Shown: in pieces, positions 62,636 to 64,000 of the stretch
Layout: each line of letters begins with the position of its first letter
Numbering within the stretch: the first letter of the stretch is position 1
Source of the DNA: Vermamoeba vermiformis
Lineage: Eukaryota > Tubulinea > Echinamoebida
Direction: 5' to 3'
Assembly: GCA_045837725.1 (NCBI GenBank)
Contig: JBEWZL010000126.1
Span: 372,001 to 436,000, forward strand
DNA: 64,000 nucleotides
The notes under the pieces: model-generated
What the model saw: only the letters and a program-made list of their open reading frames with translations
The model's database searches: none
What the model was told of the DNA's origin: nothing
Made by a program: the position numbers and the translations under genes

Positions 62636-63983
62636 TTACTTGCGAAAGAATTGAATATTGTGCCCAATCTCGTCGTTTTTGTACCAACTAGCTTCAAATT
62701 CTTGTCGCACATCGTCTTGCAAAAGCGCCATTTTCCAACCAATTCTTTTGAACTCATTGAGCCATCTCTCGTCATTGCCATCGTCTGATAGCTCCAGTAA
62801 TGTATTAAATGCCCTATTGATATCTTTCGAAGAATTTCCAAATGATTTTACGGCATACGCTTCAAAACTGCCGCAGATCTCGATCAGGTTCGTGTGGCTG
62901 TTATACTACACGATTGGATTAGCTTATTGCACCTATAGATATCATATAATTGTTGCTTACCTTCACAAATATTAACGAGTCGTTGATTTCAAGTGCACTC
63001 AACAAGCGCGAGTACATGAATGTCACGGACTTGTGCGCGTCAATAAAGGCCTTCCACACACTGCATCTGATGTTATCGCCCAGGTCCGTTGACGTATTGT
63101 CTGTGCTCAGCACGAGCATTGGACGTATGAGTTTTGAGGGCGCGTAAAAGCCAGGGTAAGATACCAGATCCATGCAGATCCAGCTATTGCTGAGCAGTGA
63201 TTTAACATTCCTTTGCACCACTTCATGATGAACACTATCTAAATACAAACAGTATTATATGCTGCGTCCTTCTTAAATACCTCGTACATCTTTTTTCTAG
63301 TTCGGTTTGTGAGCACGTGATGCAGTCAATAATTTCACTCAGTCGCAGCGATATAGCTTGTGATTTTTGAACCATTTTCAACAACAATGTGCACGCCTCG
63401 TCGGTTAGTGTAGTATTAGTGTAAAACTCCTCGCAGTAGTAGTCAGGATCCGGCTGCGAGTCTCCGATATCGAGCTCAAGATACCCGCTATATTTGAAGT
63501 GTTACAACCCAATATACAGCTATTAATAATGTCATAGACTTACTAGTCATAATTAGTCAGGGTACTAATCTCAGCAGTGTATTTTTCCATTTTTGAACGA
63601 AGTCGTTTGATCCGCAGCTTGTGCAGTATAAATAGCAAATCTGGCGTGGGAATACAATCATCCTTACATATAGTAGGTGACATTCCTAATCTAACCCACA
63701 TCGCGCGTGAATGAACTATTTCGCGGTGTCTGAAATTCAAATTAGCATTAGAAGAATTTTTATAAATCAGTAAATGCAGTGTGTACCTTCTGGATAGTAT
63801 AGACAATGTGTAGATGGTCTTACTGTAATTAAATAAATAAGAGATAATTATTTCGACCAGTTCAGGCAGATCAAAAATGCACAAAGAGGCATTTGTCGAT
63901 GCTGGATCGAGTTTTCTTCGCTTATTGATTTCGTATTCTTCATTTTTCTCCTCGTTAATCGTATCATGCCTTCGTTTGTGCAT
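62636..63983 (-). CDS. F-box protein, unknown C-terminus
   Basis: Five exons (63983-63787, 63729-63544, 63487-63288, 63238-62961, 62905-62636) give 376 residues. A charged N-terminus with a basic NLS-like run (NKRRKLD) precedes an F-box (IFDLPELVEIIISYLFNYSK, LSILSRR; REIVHSRAMWVRLG). The remaining 250 residues are helical and unassigned. The junction after exon 3 uses donor T|GTACGA. The exon 5 acceptor GTGTAG|TATAAC was chosen over a nearby CAG because only it keeps frame. It belongs to the local F-box cluster. Confidence 0.72.
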
Positions 63984-64000
63984 GTTTGCGTCAAGTTACA

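Overview
The window is nuclear DNA from an intron-dense unicellular eukaryote, most likely an amoebozoan (protosteloid or dictyostelid-like). This rests on short AT-rich introns (mostly 50-150 nt, GTACGT/GTAAGT donors, frequent TACTAAC branch sites), very compact gene spacing, and a gene set with a CH-LIM protein, alpha-actinin, class C GPCR, kelch-ectodomain tyrosine kinases and many F-box/LRR genes. No bacterial operons, rRNA, tRNA or CRISPR were seen. Gene models were spliced by hand from donor/acceptor signals and checked by reading-frame phase; splice coordinates may be off by a base or so.

Layout. 0-11 kb: alpha-actinin (partial, -), Mo25/CAB39 (+), a small mitochondrial membrane protein (-), an M17 aminopeptidase (+), a kelch-type receptor tyrosine kinase (+) and a small coiled-coil protein (+). 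11.9-25 kb: a PstS-type phosphate-binding domain fused to a class C GPCR (+), ERCC1 (-), an atypical Ras-like GTPase (-), a PH-domain protein (+) and a CH-LIM protein with a long charged helix (+). 24.7-39 kb: a second kelch receptor tyrosine kinase (-), a two-TM protein (+), a tandem-domain DUF1647-like membrane protein (-), a small TM protein (-), a PPTC7-like PP2C that has lost metal ligands (+) and a secreted S41 protease (-). 38.8-54.5 kb: a WDR7/rabconnectin-3beta homologue with 25 exons (+), a Cys-rich TM protein (+), a WD40 protein (-), an F-box/LRR-type gene with a 1.1-kb TIR element as an intron (-), an F-box gene with an in-frame stop (+), RRP9/U3-55K (-) and a small TM protein (+). 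54.7-64 kb: an O-methyltransferase (-), F-box/LRR (+), an NmrA-like gene broken by a local inversion, F-box/SUKH (-), DUF1838 (-) and F-box (-).

Themes. Several genes encode signalling parts: two single-pass tyrosine kinases, a candidate phosphate-sensing GPCR, a Ras-like protein and Mo25. Others are cytoskeletal (alpha-actinin, CH-LIM, PH) or housekeeping (ERCC1, RRP9, WDR7). The 47.8-64 kb part is accessory-like, with five F-box or F-box/LRR genes, a transposon-like element, an inversion and broken copies. The most unusual items are the PstS-GPCR fusion (with a one-base frame break), the TIR element that coincides with an intron, the inversion that splits two genes, and palindromic motifs such as TGACACGTGTCA repeated exactly in four introns of unrelated genes.
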